Source: Candidula unifasciata (Eukaryota; Mollusca; Gastropoda; Stylommatophora; Geomitridae). Taken from it: 64,000 bases of DNA. Shown one piece after another: positions 60,262-64,000 of the stretch. The first letter of the stretch is position 1; each line of letters starts with the position of its first letter. The translations under genes were made by a program, and so were the position numbers. The notes under the pieces are model-generated. The model made no database searches. It worked only from the letters and a program-made list of their open reading frames with translations, and was not told the origin of the DNA. The stretch lies in contig CAJHNH020008001.1 of assembly GCA_905116865.2 (NCBI GenBank), positions 762,968 to 826,967 on the forward strand. Direction: 5' to 3'.

Positions 60262-61165
60262 GGCTCTGTTGATGCATTCACTTATCTACTTCATTAATGA
60301 TAACAGACAGCTCTTTCATTCACTTATCCACCTCATTAATGATAACAGTCAGCTCTTTCATTCACTTATCTACCTTCATTAATGATAACAGTCAGCTCTC
60401 TCATTCACTTATCCACCTTCATTAATAATAACAGTCAGCTTTCTTATTTACTTATCCACTTCATTAATGAAAATAGCCAACTCTCTCATTCACTTATCCA
60501 CTCCATTAATGATAATAGTCAGCTCTTTCATTCACTTATCCACCTCATTAATGATAACAGACAGCTCTTTCATTCACTTATCCACCTCATTAATGATAAC
60601 AGACAGCTCTTTCATTCACTTATCCACCTCATTAATGATAATAGTCAGCTCTCTTATCTACTTCATTAATGATAACAGTCAGCTCTCTCATTCACTTATC
60701 CACCTTCATTAATAATAACAGTCAGCTTTCTTATTTACTTATCCACTTCATTAATGATAATAGTCAGCTCTCTCATTCACTTATCCACTCCATTAATGAT
60801 AATAGTCAGCTCTTTCATTCACTTATCCACTCCATTTATGATAACAGTCAGCTCTCTCATTTACTTATCCACTTCATTAATGATAACAGTCAGCTCTCTT
60901 ATTCACTTATCCACTTCATTAATGATAATAGTCAGCTCTCTCATTCACTTATCCACTCCATTAATGATAATAGTCCGCTCTCTCATTCACTTATCCACTC
61001 CATCAATGATAACAGTCAGCTCTCTCATTTGCTTATCCACTTCATTAATGATAACAGTCAGCTCTCTCATTTACTTATCCACTTCATTATTGATAACAGT
61101 CAGCTCTCTCATTTACTTATCCACTTCATTAATGATATCAGTCAGTTCTCACATTCACTTCAAGC
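60262..61165. repeat. 42-bp minisatellite, ~20 copies
   Basis: The unit is cattaatgataacagtcagc, tctctcattcacttatccac plus tt. The length is a multiple of three, giving spurious + strand frames (NDNSQLSHSLIHFI repeats) of up to 193 residues. Confidence 0.95.
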
Positions 61166-61344
61166 CCCGAACAGCAGCAGTACTCGACCATCTGTCTTCG
61201 GAGTTCTAGACACGTTGGGAATCTTGGGCATCTCCAGTTATTGTATTTGATCATTATTCATAAAGAAATCACACTTCATAGGGGAATCAACAGTATATAT
61301 TACAATTCATAAATTGCCGTCCACCATTAAAGAACAGACAACAA

Positions 61345-61600
61345 GTTTCTTCTTCTTCTTTCTAGAGTTCACCGGCTGTAACCTCCGGCGGAAAATTCTG
61401 GTTCATCGTCCACTTTTGGACTATGTTCCTGTTCGAGAGCTTGATTTTTGCGTGCACATCCGTTTCACAAATGTGGCTTATTTGTTTACAGACTGTTGAT
61501 TAACCCCGAATTTGAAGGAAACGTACACAATTAGTCGCATTGTGCGACATGCTTGCTAGGGGGCACTGGGTCCACTCTCCATCCACCCAACCAATGACGT
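61345..61600 (-). mobile_element. SINE-like repeat A, copy 10
   Basis: On the + strand it reads tttcttcttcttctttctag (tail), gttcaccggctgtaacctcc, cgtccacttttggactatgt, gcgtgcacatccgtttcaca, acagactgttgatt and cgacatgcttgctag. Confidence 0.78.
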
Positions 61601-63216
61601 TCTGGAACTCAGATGGGGACGACCACAAGTAAAATTAAGATGTCTTGAAAGAAGGTAAGTAACGAAACAAATAAATGAAACCATAACTGGTTTACTCAAG
61701 AAAAGCTTCTGTAGATAGGTCACAAGAAGGTAAGTATGTCGTAATCACAGGAGAACTAGATTTAAAGAGAGGATGTCAAAGAGTAGACTGACTGGTTCGG
61801 AAGACCGAAGAACATATGTATTAGGAATGACTAGTAGTACACGAGACAGAAGATACTTGACAACCCATGCCACAAGTATGGATTATACAAACTGTTGCCT
61901 ACATTATTATTGGCTGCCCAGCCGTCGAATTTTTCCACATAAAACTTTCACCGTCTTCTTCTGCCTCGCTTAGTTAAAAGCCCCCTACTCCCCGAAATAC
62001 AAAATCCTAATCTCAAATTCTACATTTTCTACTGATATGACTAAAAAATTTCAAGTGTCTTGCTTTTGGGGGTTTATTTATTAAAAATAAATAAATACCC
62101 TAATCAGATGCAAATAATGTTGACAGTGTATTGTTGAATTAATGTGTTTACTCAGGTCCAACTAAACATCAGAAGAACGCTGCCATAATTAGCCAGGTCT
62201 ATCCTCCATGTGAGCCTATAACAACGAATGTAAGACAGTACTGGTATCTACCAAGTTTGATAAATAATCAAACAAACAAGAAGTCAAGAATAGCAGTAGC
62301 ACAGTGATCAGCACACGTGCCTACCAAGCCAGCAGTCCCGAGTTCAGTGTTCCTAGAGAAGGAATTGTTTTCATGATGCTATAACTCAGTTGTAGACACA
62401 GCGGCATCGAATGGAGACCAGCAAGGATCTCTGAGGTAAAACGGCAGGGTTTTTATGTACCCGGTCATGTTGTGTATTTGTGTGCCGATAAAGACTTAGG
62501 TCCACGCGATTGCTAAGACTGCAGCCCCTTCCCCCTTCGTCATCCTCTATTCTCTGGTTTCTATGAGTTTCCCAGCTGAATGTTGTGTTCGTTAGATCTT
62601 TCATTTCAGCTGAACGAAGACCTTTTATTGACTATACTGGGTCCAGAAACCGGCCTAACCTTACTGCCCAGACATATAATCATTGTATAGAAAGTGGATC
62701 TACAATCCTTGTAACGACTACTATTTTAGCAATCCAGCTACAGATTTGAAACTGACTCAAAGATAAGCATGAACTGAAAGAGTTTCGCCTGGCCTACTTG
62801 GGACTAACAGTTAATGAGAAAGTCAAGTATTTCAACGAACCACACTATTTAACGTGCAAGTACAGCGAGCGCTGGGTAGTGAGTACTCGAGCAAACCACA
62901 TTAGTGCACCATATTAAGATTGATCAGAGCATAATTTCTGAAGGCGGTAATTAATCACTACTGGCACTAAATACTTAATGACATCTAAATTAACAATCTA
63001 TCAAGCTGAAGAAATGTCGGTTCATGTAAATATTATTTGAGAACGAGTAGTGCTGAGATGAAACTTGATGGCAGACACCGCGTTATGAAGCACTATGGTA
63101 ATGATGACAAGACGAAAGAAAGCGGCTATGATTAGAATTACTGGCGTCTACTGGAATCTTATTCTAAATCAAGGACACTACCAGTTTACCAGCTTTCCTC
63201 CTGGCAACATTAATTA
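61601..63216. other. Non-coding interval
   Basis: LINE-like debris near 61640-61760 (gatgtcttgaaagaaggtaa). A tRNA-like SINE head at about 62285-62350 (cagtagcacagtgatcagca, cccgagttcagtgttcc). Otherwise nothing recognised. Confidence 0.45.
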
Positions 63217-63326
<110 letters not shown>

Positions 63327-63609
63327 GTCTGAAACTGATTTACACGGTTGGTCTCATCCAACCGTCCGTGAAATCAGAAGGGCGAAGATCTTTTGAGCTC
63401 TTGGAAAAGTCAGTCTCTGCTTGTCTTCTATTCTATGCTACTAAGGTATACCTTCTCTTTGAGCCAATCTCTGCGTGGAGTCTACTAGTTCTTTTTCTGC
63501 TGTACGGACATTGTCTTCAGTATAACCGATCTGTTTAGATGGAGACATGTGCTTCTGGTCTCCCAAACTTTGGATTCAGCTTTAAGCCGTTATATTGGTA
63601 AGCAGGTTA

Positions 63610-64000
63610 TCTCTCTCTTCTGCCTTTCTATACCCCAGTGGAGCATAGGCCCTCAACCAACTCACGCCAAGTCGTTCTATCATTCGCCATTGCATGGAGC
63701 TATCTTCATGTCCTCCCAATCTTTCTAACTTCATTCTAAAGCTCTCTTCTCCATGAATTTTTTGGCCTTCCTTTATTCCAGTACCCCTGTGGGTTCCAAT
63801 GCAAAGACATTCTAGTTATTCTGTTCTCCTGTTTTCTCAGTGTGTGTCCTATCCAACGCTAGCGTCTTTTCCTCACCTCTCGGTCCACTGGAGCCGGGTT
63901 AGTTCTCTCCCAAAGTTCTACATTAGTTATTCTATCATACCATTTAATTCCCTCTATTCTGCGCAGGAACCAGTTAATGAATGTCTGTTTTTTAATATTA
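63610..64000 (-). pseudogene. RTE-like LINE 3' end, runs off the window edge
   Basis: Minus-strand frames give FINWFLRRIEGIKWYDRITN, VELWERTNPAPVDREV and [18 protein letters not shown] sequence, then NPQGYWNKGRPKNSWR and ELVEGLCS-like end. The 3' end (ggcgtgagttggttgagggc-like) matches 44030-44060, so both belong to one family. Confidence 0.78.

Noticed and set aside
60262..61250. 193-residue Ser/His/Leu-rich frame
   Set aside because: 42-bp minisatellite artefact.

Overview
The window looks like non-coding-rich animal nuclear DNA, most likely from a lophotrochozoan and probably a gastropod mollusc. The basis is long GT-AG introns, very dense simple repeats, LINE and tRNA-derived SINE debris, and a SPIN-type hAT element of a kind reported from pond snails. 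The species call is inference. There is no bacterial gene organisation, CRISPR array or prophage.

One cellular gene can be supported. It lies on the minus strand and covers at least 7425-55954: a pentameric Cys-loop ligand-gated ion channel subunit of the anion-selective (GlyR/GluCl-like) type. In transcription order the visible exons are V1 55878-55954, V2 30624-30691, V3a 25816-26042, V3b 21572-21798, V4 13835-13917 (Cys-loop), V5 10199-10360, V6 9342-9556 (M1-M2) and V7 7425-7592 (M3). All visible junctions are GT-AG and all codon phases match. V3a and V3b have the same length (227 nt) and phase and encode homologous versions of ligand-site loops D and A. They behave as a mutually exclusive exon pair. 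The signal-peptide exon(s) and the M4 exon(s) were not found.

The most striking observation is that the splice sites of the V3 pair have been tandemly amplified. The V3b acceptor, with about 20 nt of exon, is copied four more times in 38-39 bp units. The V3b donor opens directly into a 2.2-kb, 12-bp array that repeats donor-like sequence. The V3a acceptor starts a ~0.9-kb array of ~27-bp units that repeat polypyrimidine tract plus TTAG|GATT.

The introns hold most of the rest. 1-7424: MITE, minisatellites, and a LINE relic split by a SPIN-like hAT element with an 8-bp target duplication. 7.6-21.6 kb: SINE copies, LINE tails and minisatellites. 21.8-30.6 kb: splice-site arrays, a (CTA)n tract, a second SPIN fragment and LINE tails. 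30.7-55.9 kb: a TTAA-flanked MITE, 64-bp minisatellite, GAA tract, several dead LINEs, a 30-bp minisatellite whose unit matches the CTCF core motif, and a 2.2-kb dispersed element. 56-64 kb: SINEs, a LINE endonuclease split by a SINE, a 42-bp minisatellite and further LINE debris. Most long open frames outside the channel are artefacts of repeat units whose length is a multiple of three.
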